This document shows, in pieces, positions 15,261 through 23,820 of a DNA stretch of 34,732 nt (positions within the stretch are counted from its first letter, which is position 1; the number at the start of each line of letters is the position of its first letter). The notes below the pieces were generated by a model. The model ran no database searches and had not been told where the DNA came from. It was given only the letters and a program-made list of their open reading frames with translations. The stretch is from Myxococcales bacterium. GTDB lineage: Bacteria; Myxococcota_A; Polyangia; Polyangiales; Polyangiaceae. The DNA is taken from contig JANXVA010000138.1 of assembly GCA_025351875.1 (NCBI GenBank), positions 1 to 34,732 on the forward strand. The letters run 5' to 3'. The translations under genes were made by a program, and so were the position numbers.

Positions 15261-16178
15261 ATGCAAGCGTTGCAAGTGGATACGCGCACGCGCCGCATCA
15301 CGCGGTCCATGACTCTCATCACGCTCATGACGGGAGCGCTGGCCGTCTTCGGCGCTGGTTGTGTCAAAAGGCAGCAGACTCCGGACGCTGCCAGCATGCG
15401 GCTCGTCGAGCAGGAGTCGTCCTCGGGCGTCGTTGCGATCGCGACCACGATGACCGACAGCCCCTCGCACATCACGCTGTGCAGCGGCGCGCTGGTCGCG
15501 CCGAACCTCATCCTCACGGCGCGCCACTGCGTCTCGCGTGCCGTGACGGCGACTCCCTCTTGCGATGCGCGCGGGCGCTCACACAACGGCGACCACCTGG
15601 CCGAGGACGTCGACCCGTCGTCGATTGCAATCTACACGGGCTCGCATGTGCGCCCCGACGTCGACGTCCCCGTCGCTCGGGCGGTGCGCACCCTCCACCC
15701 GACAGGGCAGGTCCTCTGCGACGCGGACGTGGCCTTCCTCGTCCTCGATCGCCCGATCCCGAACGCGACGGTCCTCTCGATGCGTCTGCACAGCCCGGTG
15801 GAAGCCGGCGACTCGATCATGCCGGTGGGCTTCGGCGGCGGCGTGCAGAACGTCGTCGGTCTCAAGGTCGCTCGAGCGAAGAGCACGATCCTCGCGACCG
15901 GCCCGAGCGCCAACGCGGCAACCGGCGCCGTGCTGGGCCCGCGCGAGTTCGAAGTCGACCGTGCGACCTGCCGCGGCGACTCGGGCGGCCCCGCCATCGA
16001 CGTGATGACCGGCGAGATCGTCGGCATCGTCTCGCGCGGTGGTAGCTGCTCCGCGAACGGCAACCACGTCTACACACGCGTCGATGCTTACAAGCGCCTC
16101 GCGCAGGCCGCGTTCACCGCCGCCCAGCGCGAGCCGAACGTCGCCGCCCGTGAGATCCCCGCCGCCGACATCCGCTGA
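15261..16178 (+). CDS. Trypsin-like serine protease, probable lipoprotein
   Basis: An S1-family protease of 305 residues from this start. The catalytic triad is visible: His89 in LTARHCV, Asp156 in DADVAFLVLD and Ser241 in CRGDSGGPA. The substrate-pocket region VSRGGSC and cysteines around the active His and Ser fit disulfides. The N-terminus MQALQVDTRTRRITRS gives a positively charged N-region, TLITLMTGALAVFGAG the hydrophobic core, and Cys34 a possible lipidation site. Alternative ATGs are at 15207 (long leader) and 15309 (no positive charge); no start has a good ribosome-binding site. It probably acts outside the cytoplasm, in nutrition or predation-related proteolysis by inference. It converges on the DNA-glycosylase gene with only 3 bp between stops. 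Confidence 0.88.
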   Translation: MQALQVDTRTRRITRSMTLITLMTGALAVFGAGCVKRQQTPDAASMRLVEQESSSGVVAIATTMTDSPSHITLCSGALVAPNLILTARHCVSRAVTATPSCDARGRSHNGDHLAEDVDPSSIAIYTGSHVRPDVDVPVARAVRTLHPTGQVLCDADVAFLVLDRPIPNATVLSMRLHSPVEAGDSIMPVGFGGGVQNVVGLKVARAKSTILATGPSANAATGAVLGPREFEVDRATCRGDSGGPAIDVMTGEIVGIVSRGGSCSANGNHVYTRVDAYKRLAQAAFTAAQREPNVAAREIPAADIR

Positions 16179-16181
16179 ACG

Positions 16182-17048
16182 TCACTTCTTCGGCGGGATC
16201 CCGAGCTCCTTCATGACCGCCTGGAGGTCTTCCCAGGTCTGTTTCTTCGCCTCGATCTGCTGTGCGCTCGGGCGGAGCAGGTACGAGGGATGATACGTGG
16301 GCATCACGGGGACCCTCCCGCGATAGAGCTTCCACTGGCCGCGCACCTTCGTGATGCCGAGCTTCGTGTTGAGAAGCGCCGCCATCGCCGTGTTGCCTAG
16401 CGCGACGATCGCCTTCGGGTCGATCGCCGCGAGCTGCTCGTGCAAATAGGGGATGCACGTCTCGACCTCGATGGGCTCGGGCTTGCGATTGCCCGGCGGC
16501 CGGCACTTGATGATGTTGCAGACGTAGACGTCCTTCGCGGGGTCGAGGCCCATCGCGCCGATCATCTTGTCGAGGAGCTGCCCCGCGCGACCAACGAACG
16601 GGAGTCCCTGCTCGTCCTCGTCGGCGCCCGGGGCCTCGCCGATGAACACGAGCTTTGCCTCGGGATTGCCGCGCGAGAAGACGACGCTGTTGCGCGTCGT
16701 GGAGAGCGCGCACTTGGTGCAGGTCGAGGCCTCGGCGGCGATGACCGGGAGGGGACGGGGGGCAATCGCGACCGGACGGGCCTGAAGCGGAGCGGGCACG
16801 GGCACGGGCACGGGCACGTCGAGAGGAGCGGTCGCGCGCCCGGGGGCCGACGGGGGCGGTGACGGCGATGCATCCCGTGGTGCGTGCCCGACGTCGGCGA
16901 CCGGAGCTTCCACTGCGGGTTTCGCGGAGCGGGGCTTGCGCGGGATACCCATCGCGCCGGTATCCTGCTGCCACTCGAGGTAGGCGCGGAGCGAGGCCGC
17001 CACGCTCGCGAGCTCTTCACGTGCATCGCCGGAGTCGGGATTGCCCAT
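16182..17048 (-). CDS. Uracil-DNA glycosylase, family 4-like [4Fe-4S] type
   Basis: A 288-residue base-excision repair enzyme removing uracil from DNA. The core has [17 protein letters not shown] (137-153, motif 1), [10 protein letters not shown] and TYHPSYLLR (251-259) with His253 in the leucine-loop motif. Four cysteines, C110 and C113 (CTKC), C182 ([10 protein letters not shown]) and C198, fit the iron-sulfur cluster ligands of family 4 enzymes. Residues 1-105 are an additional low-complexity Pro/Ala/Val segment that includes a VPVPVP repeat; usual enzymes are about 200 aa and lack it. It could be a flexible tether to a partner such as a polymerase. It is the last gene of the minus-strand operon, 51 bp after the TonB-like gene. 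Confidence 0.92.
   Translation of the reverse strand: MGNPDSGDAREELASVAASLRAYLEWQQDTGAMGIPRKPRSAKPAVEAPVADVGHAPRDASPSPPPSAPGRATAPLDVPVPVPVPAPLQARPVAIAPRPLPVIAAEASTCTKCALSTTRNSVVFSRGNPEAKLVFIGEAPGADEDEQGLPFVGRAGQLLDKMIGAMGLDPAKDVYVCNIIKCRPPGNRKPEPIEVETCIPYLHEQLAAIDPKAIVALGNTAMAALLNTKLGITKVRGQWKLYRGRVPVMPTYHPSYLLRPSAQQIEAKKQTWEDLQAVMKELGIPPKK
16794..16817. repeat. Four perfect GGGCAC hexamers in the glycosylase gene
   Basis: Four tandem copies of GGGCAC; on the coding (minus) strand they encode a Val-Pro repeat in the disordered N-terminal linker. Copy number may vary between strains without breaking the frame. Confidence 0.85.
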
Positions 17049-17099
17049 TCTCCTGATCGTCTAGGTCGACCCGCGCCGCGACGCAACGGACGGTGTGCT

Positions 17100-17993
17100 C
17101 TAGCGGCTGAAGCGGAAGTTCACGCGGTAGACGCCGGGAATCGCGATGCCGTCGACGTTGAGCGCAGGCGCATATTTCTCGCGCAGCGCGCACTTGCGAG
17201 CCTCGCGACCGAAGCCGTGGCCCGGATCGCGCGTGACGGACACGGTCTCTGCGCGACCTTCCGTGCCGACCTTCACCTCGATGCCGACGGCGGCCTCGTC
17301 GACCTGCTCCGCATCGGCCTCGGCCGGGAAGGGGCAGCGCTCGAGGTTCGCCTTGTTCATGATCGCAGCCGCGCGCGAGCGATCGACCTTCACGGCTGCA
17401 GGCGCCGGCCCGCTACCCGTCCCGCCCTGCACGCCGGTGGCGACGGCGGCGACGTTGTTCGTCGGGGTCGTGGCCTTGCCGCCGATCTGTGTGAGACCAC
17501 CGAGTGCAGTCTCCGCCTGGCCGTTTTGGAACGTGTTGCCCGTCAGATCGAGGGGCTCGTCCTTCGCGGGCTCCTGCATGAGCACCTTCGCGGCCTCGGC
17601 CGCGGCAGGCGGCTCGGGCGGTGGCGCGTCCTTCGGGAGCTCCTTCACGAGCTGCTTCGGGGGCTCTTTCTCTTCGGGCGGAGGAGGCGGCGGCTCCTCT
17701 GCCTTCTCGAGGGGCTTCACGAAGTCGACGTCGTAGGTCTGGGCGAGGCGATCGGCGACGATGTTGCGCGTGTCATGCGCCCACGCGGCGAACGCGTGCA
17801 GCACGGCGGCCTGCACGGCACCCACCGCGGCGCCGGCATGCAGCGAGACCGCGAGGACAGCGGCGGCGACCATCACTGCGACGGGGATACGAGGTCCGAG
17901 CGCAAGCACGCCGTTGAGCGGATCGGTGGTCGGACCGCGCTTGGGAGCGCGCCTCCTCGAGGCTGCTGCTGGTCCGTTCAGTGTCCTGCTCAT
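17100..17993 (-). CDS. TonB-family energy transducer-like protein
   Basis: A 297-residue protein with a cytoplasmic Arg-rich N-terminus, one membrane anchor at about 36-60 (IPVAVMVAAAVLAVSLHAGA), and a long Pro/Glu/Lys-rich periplasmic spacer (EEPPPPPPEEKEPPK). The C-terminal domain (about 205-297) resembles TonB/AgmX-type ends (GIEVKVGTEGRAETVSVTRD, then GIAIPGVYRVNFRFSR). Two cysteines (Cys at ERCPFP and RKCALRE) could form a disulfide. Together with ExbB and ExbD encoded directly upstream, it should transmit proton-motive force across the periplasm to an outer-membrane partner. No TonB-dependent receptor is encoded in this window, so the cargo is unknown; AgmX-like roles in motility complexes are an alternative. 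Confidence 0.85.
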   Translation of the reverse strand: MSRTLNGPAAASRRRAPKRGPTTDPLNGVLALGPRIPVAVMVAAAVLAVSLHAGAAVGAVQAAVLHAFAAWAHDTRNIVADRLAQTYDVDFVKPLEKAEEPPPPPPEEKEPPKQLVKELPKDAPPPEPPAAAEAAKVLMQEPAKDEPLDLTGNTFQNGQAETALGGLTQIGGKATTPTNNVAAVATGVQGGTGSGPAPAAVKVDRSRAAAIMNKANLERCPFPAEADAEQVDEAAVGIEVKVGTEGRAETVSVTRDPGHGFGREARKCALREKYAPALNVDGIAIPGVYRVNFRFSR

Positions 17994-18031
17994 CGCTCGT
18001 GTACTGCCTGCTGCAAGGGTTCTGCCGACGG

Positions 18032-18487
18032 TTACTTGGACGGGGCGGGGGCCGGCGCGGGCGTCCCGGGGACTCCCGGAGCTACGGGCGAGACCCCGAA
18101 GGCAATCTTCGCGACCTGCGCCTGCTTGAGGAGATCGAGAACGTGGATCACCCGTCCATGCGGGACGGCTGCATCCGCTTTGATGATGGCGCGGAGCTCG
18201 GGGTTCTTCTCCCGTGCAGCTCTCGCTTGCGCGAGGATCGTGTCGTCACCCGCGACCGTCTTCGAGTCGATCTGGGTCGTGCCGTCGGAGGCGAGCACGA
18301 TGCTGAACACCGTCTGGATGTCCGAGCCGGAGGCCGCCTTCGGAAGATCGAGCGGTACCGACTTCGAGACGATCAGCTTCGCCGTCACCATGAAGATGAT
18401 GAGGAGAACGAGCATGATGTCGACCAGCGGGGTGACGTTGATCCCCGTGATCGTCTCGTTCGGATCGTCTTGGGCGCCGCCAGCCAT
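18032..18487 (-). CDS. exbD: ExbD/TolR-family biopolymer transport protein
   Basis: A 151-residue proton-channel subunit of a TonB or Tol motor. The N-terminus shows the family signature NVTPLVDIMLVLLIIFMV, with the conserved membrane Asp (PLVD) used for proton transfer, followed by a periplasmic domain (VPLDLPKA, then DAAVPHGRVIHVLDLLKQAQ and AKIAFGV). A Pro/Ala tail (VAPGVPGTPAPAPAPSK) is extra. Its ATG shares its A with the TGA of exbB (TGATG), so translation is coupled and stoichiometric synthesis is likely. The TonB-like gene starts 38 bp downstream. TolR is the alternative assignment; absence of tolA/tolB/pal and presence of the TonB-like gene favour ExbD. Confidence 0.92.
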   Translation of the reverse strand: MAGGAQDDPNETITGINVTPLVDIMLVLLIIFMVTAKLIVSKSVPLDLPKAASGSDIQTVFSIVLASDGTTQIDSKTVAGDDTILAQARAAREKNPELRAIIKADAAVPHGRVIHVLDLLKQAQVAKIAFGVSPVAPGVPGTPAPAPAPSK

Positions 18488-19239
18488 CAGTTGTCGTCCG
18501 CGTCCTTCGGGGCCTTCTTCGTCGGCTTGCTCGTGCGCTCGACGCGCGCGGCCGCCGTCTCGATCGCCGCTTCGACGTCGGCCTCGGCCGTGCCTGTCGC
18601 CTTGAGGTGCGCGAGGAGGACGTGACCGAGGGCATCCGTGTTCGCGAGCGTCGCGCGCACGATGCGCTGGAACCAGTTGAACGCCGCGACGGCGGGGATG
18701 GCGACGAGCAGACCGACGGCCGTGGCCACGAGCGCCTCGGAGATGTTCGTCATGACGGCCTCGGGAGCGACCTGGGTCGCGGCGGCGGTCATCGTCGCGT
18801 TCTTCGCCTTACCGAGCTCGTCGAACGCGCCGACGATGCCGATGACGGTGCCGAGCAGCCCGAGGAACGGCGCGTTGTTGCCGAGCGTTCCGAGGAACGT
18901 CAGGCGCTTCTCGAGCTTCAGCTTCTGGAGCGCGCTCGCGCCGAGCATCGCCTCCTCGGCGGCCTCCGCGCCCATGCCCGCCTCGACGATGCCGGCGATG
19001 ACCACGGCGGCCTCGGCGCTGGGAGACGCCTCGAGGCGCTTGCGCGCACCGTCGAGATCGCCGGCGCGGAGGAGGCGACCGAGGTCGCGCATCAGCGTGG
19101 GGACGTCGTCACGCAGCGACCAGTACAACCACGCGCGCTCGAGCATGACCGCGAGCGAGACGATGCTGAGGAACAACATCAAGAAGAGGACCCAGCCAGC
19201 GCCGAGGCCCACCATCGCGCTCTTAACTCGCTCGATCAT
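18487..19239 (-). CDS. exbB: ExbB/TolQ/MotA-family proton channel protein
   Basis: A 250-residue inner-membrane protein with a first helix at about 14-34 (GWVLFLMLFLSIVSLAVMLER), a cytoplasmic loop with GASALQKLKLEKRLTFL, and the conserved pair of helices beginning GNNAPFLGLLGTVIGIVGAF and SEALVATAVGLLVAIPAVAAFNWF, the core ExbB/TolQ motif including the channel Thr residues. The C-terminus is a charged Lys/Ala tail. It forms the pentameric stator around ExbD helices and converts proton flow into work on the TonB-like protein. Its ATG overlaps the TGA of truD (ATGA) and its stop overlaps the exbD start, so three genes are translationally linked. Confidence 0.93.
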   Translation of the reverse strand: MIERVKSAMVGLGAGWVLFLMLFLSIVSLAVMLERAWLYWSLRDDVPTLMRDLGRLLRAGDLDGARKRLEASPSAEAAVVIAGIVEAGMGAEAAEEAMLGASALQKLKLEKRLTFLGTLGNNAPFLGLLGTVIGIVGAFDELGKAKNATMTAAATQVAPEAVMTNISEALVATAVGLLVAIPAVAAFNWFQRIVRATLANTDALGHVLLAHLKATGTAEADVEAAIETAAARVERTSKPTKKAPKDADDN

Positions 19240-20378
19240 TCTTCCTCTGACTTGCCGTCGGCTTGCAGGTTCGCTTCGTCTGCAGCTTCCTCGCCAGCGG
19301 TGCTGGCTTTTCCATCACGAGAGCCGTCGATCACGTCGAAGGCGTTGGCGAGGACGGTCGTTGCGTAGGCCCCTTTGGGTAGCACGAATTGAACGCGCAG
19401 CGAGCGCAGTTGTTCCCGATTATCATTTTCATTGGCGCCGGGAACACCTTCATTATTCATCACTTGTGCGACTGAGCAGCCGGTCACATGGAGCCGCAGC
19501 GCCCGCCGCGTGCCTTCCCCGAGAGATCGTGCGCGCTCGAGGTCGACGCCCTCCAGGAAGGGGGCGACCAGGCGCTCCTCGAGGGCCTTCACCTCGCCCT
19601 CCGGCCACCTCATCCGTGCGCCGACGATCGGCCCCGTCGGACAGACTTCGCCGCGGTCCGCGCGCTCCTTGTCCGCCTGAACGTCCGTGCATAGGAACAT
19701 GCCGCCCGTGTCCTCCTTCTTCAAGAGGTCGCCGAGCACCGGTTGGTTCCACGTGCCGTCGGCGATGCGCGCGTCGAGGAGCGCGTTGAACGCCGCCGAC
19801 TGGAGCGCCGAGAAGTGGAAGCGACGAAGCCGCGGATCCCCCGGCGCGCGCACCTTGCCTGTGAGCCACTCGCGCGCCTTCTGGGCGTTGTCGCCGGCGG
19901 TCCCGAAGCGCTGCGTGCCGAAGGCGTTCGGCACGCCCTCCTTGCCGATGCGATCCATCGCGGCGAGGACACCGTCCACCGCGTCGGCGAGCACGTCGCG
20001 GACGATGATGTCGAAGCGATTGCCCTTGAGGTGGCCTGTCTTCAACTTGTTCGTGTGCCGCTTGGCGTCGAGGACCTTGATGTTGTCGATGACGAGCGCC
20101 TTGGCGCGCTCCTCGAGGTCGGGGGTCTTCGGCGGCGCCGGGACCGATACCCACTGCGTCGTGACGGCGACCTTGTCCTTCATCCCTGCGATACCGACGT
20201 CGCGCATCTGGATGCCGAGCGCCTTCGTGATCGCGCGCACGGCGGCGTCGGTCGTCAGTCCCCGCTTCTCGAACTTCAAGAAGAGGTGAGTTCCTTCGCC
20301 GCTCGGCTCGTAGGCCGCGAGCTCCTCGACGACGAAGTCTTCAGGAGAACACTTGATTCGTCCGCGCGGGAGCGTCAT
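19236..20378 (-). CDS. truD: tRNA pseudouridine(13) synthase TruD
   Basis: A 380-residue enzyme converting U13 of certain tRNAs to pseudouridine. The N-terminus has IKCSPEDFVVEELAAYEPSGEGTH-type sequence as in E. coli TruD. The catalytic motif AGMKDKVAVTTQW contains the nucleophilic Asp (GxKD). Further family landmarks are HTNKLKTGHLKGNRF, GVPNAFGTQRFG, the TRUD insertion domain and LRVQFVLPKGAYATTVL near the end. A 30-residue acidic low-complexity tail (GEEAADEANLQADGKSEEE) follows. An upstream frame extension lacks conservation; the ATG at 20378 lies 14 bp after the nucleotidase gene. The stop overlaps the exbB start. A tRNA-modification gene heading an ExbBD operon is unusual. Confidence 0.95.
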   Translation of the reverse strand: MTLPRGRIKCSPEDFVVEELAAYEPSGEGTHLFLKFEKRGLTTDAAVRAITKALGIQMRDVGIAGMKDKVAVTTQWVSVPAPPKTPDLEERAKALVIDNIKVLDAKRHTNKLKTGHLKGNRFDIIVRDVLADAVDGVLAAMDRIGKEGVPNAFGTQRFGTAGDNAQKAREWLTGKVRAPGDPRLRRFHFSALQSAAFNALLDARIADGTWNQPVLGDLLKKEDTGGMFLCTDVQADKERADRGEVCPTGPIVGARMRWPEGEVKALEERLVAPFLEGVDLERARSLGEGTRRALRLHVTGCSVAQVMNNEGVPGANENDNREQLRSLRVQFVLPKGAYATTVLANAFDVIDGSRDGKASTAGEEAADEANLQADGKSEEE

Positions 20379-20392
20379 GCCCCGAGGACGTA

Positions 20393-21988
20393 CTACATCC
20401 CTATCTCGTGAGCCATGACGTCGCGCGGGCTGCGGAACGTCTGCTGGGGTGAGTAGGCGAGGAAGTTCGAGACGCGCGACGTGTACAGGCACGCGTACTC
20501 GTCGACCTGCTTTCCGAAGCTCGACTGCTCGGCGCCCTCTTTCAAGAGCGAGCCCCAGTACGGATGGAAGCGCAGATCGATGCGTCGCTCGAGCGCCGAC
20601 AGCTCGGCGTCGATCTGGCGCAGCTTGCCGCGGATGCGCTCGACCGCACGCTTGAAGCGCATGCGATCGGCCTCGAGCTCGGCGCTGGAGCCGTGTCCGC
20701 TGCCGCTTGCCGGCGCCACGCCTGCGGCCACCGCAGCGAGGTCCCTCGAGCTCGCGTCGGCGCTGGAACGACGGCCCTGCGCGTACTCGACCTGCCTGGT
20801 GAGCTCCTTGATGCGCGCCTGGTAGTAGCGAAGGTCGTCCTCGAGGTGCTCGCGTTGATCGTCGAGCGTCTCGATGGTCTTGAAGTCGTCGTGGCACGAT
20901 TCGTAGGCGGCGATCTCGGTCTCGAGCTCTTGCATGATCATCACGGTGCGCCAGGCGCTGTCCTTCTTGGACCGCAGGATGTCGCCGTAGATGTGGTCGC
21001 CGACGTAGAGCACCTCGTCACCGGTCGCGCCGAGCGCGCGCTCGACGTCCTGGAGGTTGCCGCCTTCGTAGATCTTGCCGCGCTCGAGCGGCGGTTGCGC
21101 GGGCTTGGTGGTCTCGCCGTCGCGCTCGAGGAGGGGGCGGCGCTCCGTGAAGAAGATCGGCTTCGTCGCAGCGACGATCACGACGTCGAAGAAGTTCTGC
21201 CACTTCGGGTACTCGCTCATCGCGCCCCCGAGGAGATACGTCATCATCTTCTCGGTGTAGGCCGCGCGTGAGTTCGTGAGGAGAAAGAGCTTCTTCCCGG
21301 CGCTGCGAAGCTTGTGGAGCGCCGGCGCGAGGTTCGTGTCGCGGTGCACGAAGTGCGGGAGGTTGTTCATCACCTCGTCGAGGATCGTGCCGTCACGATG
21401 CGCCTCGTCGATGCACTCGCGGATGTCCGTGAAGAGCCGCGCGTAGTCGACCGCGTAGCCCTTCTTCTCCATCGCGTCGACGAGCGCCGCGTAAGTCGCG
21501 ACCTCGCTGAGCGCGTAGAGGGTGTCGATCCAGTGGTAGCGCGGCGTGGCGGGGCGGATCTTCTTCGAGTGATAGAGCGCGCGCAGCTCCTCTTTCGTGA
21601 GCTCGCGGAAGCCGTGGTAGCCCTTGTGGACGTGCTTGTAGCGGTCCATCTTCAGCACGTGGCCGAAGCGCTTGTCGATGAGTAGCCCGCGCACGGGAAA
21701 CTGAGTCGACACCGGCACCGTCTTGATGAAGTCGGGGTATCCGCGCTTGATGAGCTTCTCGATCGTCGCCCGGATCGAGAGGTCATCCATCGCCGGCTGA
21801 TCGTAGATCGCCAGCGTGTAGTCCATGTCGAAGCCGATCCACGAGATCCCGCTCAGCTTCAGGTTTCGATTGCAGAATACACGCGCCGGCCGGGGGATCC
21901 CGGGCCCTCTCGTGCCCGACGTGGAGTCGTCCAGGGCGAGCTGGAGCTGCTGGGTGTGCGGAGGCGCTTCGCTCGGCGATGCGGACAC
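20393..21988 (-). CDS. HAD-IG family 5'-nucleotidase (cN-II type)
   Basis: A 531-residue haloacid-dehalogenase phosphatase resembling eukaryotic cytosolic IMP/GMP 5'-nucleotidase. Motif I is GFDMDYTLAIYD with Asp54 (nucleophile) and Asp56; motif II is KKLFLLTNSRAAYTEKMM; the acidic motif IV is EVLYVGDHIYGDILRSKKD. KIYEGGNLQDVERALG and the HHxxDRxxHVHKGYHG-like region also fit the family. After the catalytic core, residues about 365-400 (DDQREHLEDDLRYYQARIKEL) and 430-470 are predicted coiled coils, as in bacterial members. The GTG at 21988 is used because a longer frame would overlap the divergent kinase gene. It is probably the first gene of the six-gene operon; a role in purine nucleotide balance is inferred. 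Confidence 0.9.
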   Translation of the reverse strand: MSASPSEAPPHTQQLQLALDDSTSGTRGPGIPRPARVFCNRNLKLSGISWIGFDMDYTLAIYDQPAMDDLSIRATIEKLIKRGYPDFIKTVPVSTQFPVRGLLIDKRFGHVLKMDRYKHVHKGYHGFRELTKEELRALYHSKKIRPATPRYHWIDTLYALSEVATYAALVDAMEKKGYAVDYARLFTDIRECIDEAHRDGTILDEVMNNLPHFVHRDTNLAPALHKLRSAGKKLFLLTNSRAAYTEKMMTYLLGGAMSEYPKWQNFFDVVIVAATKPIFFTERRPLLERDGETTKPAQPPLERGKIYEGGNLQDVERALGATGDEVLYVGDHIYGDILRSKKDSAWRTVMIMQELETEIAAYESCHDDFKTIETLDDQREHLEDDLRYYQARIKELTRQVEYAQGRRSSADASSRDLAAVAAGVAPASGSGHGSSAELEADRMRFKRAVERIRGKLRQIDAELSALERRIDLRFHPYWGSLLKEGAEQSSFGKQVDEYACLYTSRVSNFLAYSPQQTFRSPRDVMAHEIGM

Positions 21989-22017
21989 TGGATTGAAAGA
22001 GTACCATCCAGAAGGGA

Positions 22018-23820
22018 ATGGCGGACGAACCTTCGAACGCCCGGAACGCGCCACCCACCTGTGCGACGGACAAAACGGTCGCGCTCGCGGAGGCGCGTCG
22101 TGGGGATCTCCCGAGTCTCGCGCCCCATTCGTCGATGTCCGCGCTCGCCGTCGGCGAGGTCATCGGCGAGGGCGGCATGGGCATCGTGCGGAGCGCTGTC
22201 CAGCGCTCGCTCGAGCGGGTCGTCGCGATCAAGACGACGTTTCCCGATGCCTCGGCAGACGACGCCGCGCGCATGCTTCAGGAGGCCTGGGTCACGGGGT
22301 TTCTCGAACATCCGGGCGTCGTTCCGGTCCACGACATCCTCCGGAGCGACGACGGACCGGTGGTCGTCATGCGCCGGATTCGCGGCGCGACCTGGGAGGA
22401 CAAGCGCATCGACGAGGAATGGGCGCGCGACCAGGGAGCTCGTGATCTCCTCGAGCAGAACCTGCGCATCTTCGTGCGCGTCTGCGAGATCGTCGAGTTC
22501 GCGCACGCGAAGGGCGTCATGCACCGCGACATCAAGCCCGCGAACGTGATGATCGGCGCTTACGGCGAGGTGTACCTGCTCGACTGGGGCCTCGCGCTCG
22601 CGCTGAGCGACGAGACCGCCGAGCGCTTGCCTCGCGCTGGGCCCTCGCGCGACCTCGCGGGCACGCTCGCCTATGCCGCGCCGGAGATGGTCGCCGCGGT
22701 CGACGCGCCGCTCGCGGAGCACACCGACGAGTACCTCCTCGGCGCCGTGCTCTTCGAGCTCGCGACGGGCGGCCCGCCCCACGCCGAGCCCACCGTGACG
22801 CGCATGCTCGAGTCGATCGCCGCCTCGCCGCCGTCGATTCCCGCGGGGATGCCGGCACGGCTCGGCGCGATCTGCACGCGCGCGCTCGCGAAGGAGCCCG
22901 CGGCTCGTCATGGCGGCGTCGCGGCGCTTCGTACCGAGGTGCTCGCGTTCTTGCGCCTGCGCGACTCGGAACATGTCGTTGCGCAGGCCACGCTCGCGCT
23001 CGAAGCGCTCCGCGCCGAGTGCGCGGCCCCTCATGGTGGGGTGCGTCGTCGGGTCTACGATCTTTACGGCGAGTGTCGCTTCGCCTTCCGCGAGGCCCTG
23101 CACATGTGGCCCGAGAACGAGACGGCGCGCAGGGGCCTCCTCACGTCGGCGACGCTCGTGATCGAGCGTGAGCTCGCGCGCGATCCGCGCGTCGCCGCCG
23201 CGCTGCTCGAGGAGACGCCGGAGCTCGCGCCAGAGCTCGTCGCGCGTGTGGAGCGAGCCGCTGCAGTCGAGCAAGACGAGCGGGAAGGACTCTCCAGGCT
23301 CGCGCGTACGCACGACCAGAGCACGGGCCTCGACGCTCGACGCATCTTCTTCGTGCTCCTCGGCCTCTCGTGGACGGCGTCGCAGTTCGCCGATCGCTTC
23401 GGCGCGCCGATGACGCACATGCGCTTTGCGGTCTCGTCGCTGTGCGAGCTCCCGCTCCTCGGCGTGGCCTGGATGATCTCGCGCGACATGATGAAGACGC
23501 TCTTCAATCGGCGCCTCCTCGCGACCGTCGTGCTGTTGCTCATCGCGCAGTCTGCGTTCTTCTTCAGCGCCCTCCTGCTCGGTGTGGAGCTCGCGGGCGC
23601 GCGCGTCCTGCAGCTCGGACTCTGGGCGACGGTCTCTTCATGCGTCACGGTCCTCCTCGAGCGTCGCTTCTGGCCGATGTCGCTCGCGTTCGCGCTCGCG
23701 CTCGCCGTGACCGTGCGATGGCCCGAGCTCCGCGCGATCAGCGGGGCGCTATCATCGTTTGCCGTGACCGTGAACGTCGTCGCGATCTGGAGGCGATCGC
23801 CGCGACCCTCAAAGCGCTGA
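22018..23820 (+). CDS. Ser/Thr protein kinase with DWG motif and polytopic C-terminus
   Basis: A 600-residue Hanks-type kinase. Glycine loop GEGGMG at 50-55, ATP lysine in VVAIK (Lys72), catalytic loop HRDIKPANVM at 169-178, the metal motif as DWG (189-191) in place of DFG, and YAAPEM for the APE motif. The Asp is retained, so activity is plausible; DWG occurs in some bacterial kinases. Residues about 320-440 are helical, and from about 443 to the end at least five hydrophobic helices follow (LLATVVLLLIAQSAFFFSALL, MSLAFALALAVTV). Many myxobacterial kinases have a single membrane helix, so a polytopic tail is notable and might sense membrane state. The 3' end overlaps that of the convergent ferritin-like gene by 12 bp. 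Confidence 0.9.
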   Translation: MADEPSNARNAPPTCATDKTVALAEARRGDLPSLAPHSSMSALAVGEVIGEGGMGIVRSAVQRSLERVVAIKTTFPDASADDAARMLQEAWVTGFLEHPGVVPVHDILRSDDGPVVVMRRIRGATWEDKRIDEEWARDQGARDLLEQNLRIFVRVCEIVEFAHAKGVMHRDIKPANVMIGAYGEVYLLDWGLALALSDETAERLPRAGPSRDLAGTLAYAAPEMVAAVDAPLAEHTDEYLLGAVLFELATGGPPHAEPTVTRMLESIAASPPSIPAGMPARLGAICTRALAKEPAARHGGVAALRTEVLAFLRLRDSEHVVAQATLALEALRAECAAPHGGVRRRVYDLYGECRFAFREALHMWPENETARRGLLTSATLVIERELARDPRVAAALLEETPELAPELVARVERAAAVEQDEREGLSRLARTHDQSTGLDARRIFFVLLGLSWTASQFADRFGAPMTHMRFAVSSLCELPLLGVAWMISRDMMKTLFNRRLLATVVLLLIAQSAFFFSALLLGVELAGARVLQLGLWATVSSCVTVLLERRFWPMSLAFALALAVTVRWPELRAISGALSSFAVTVNVVAIWRRSPRPSKR

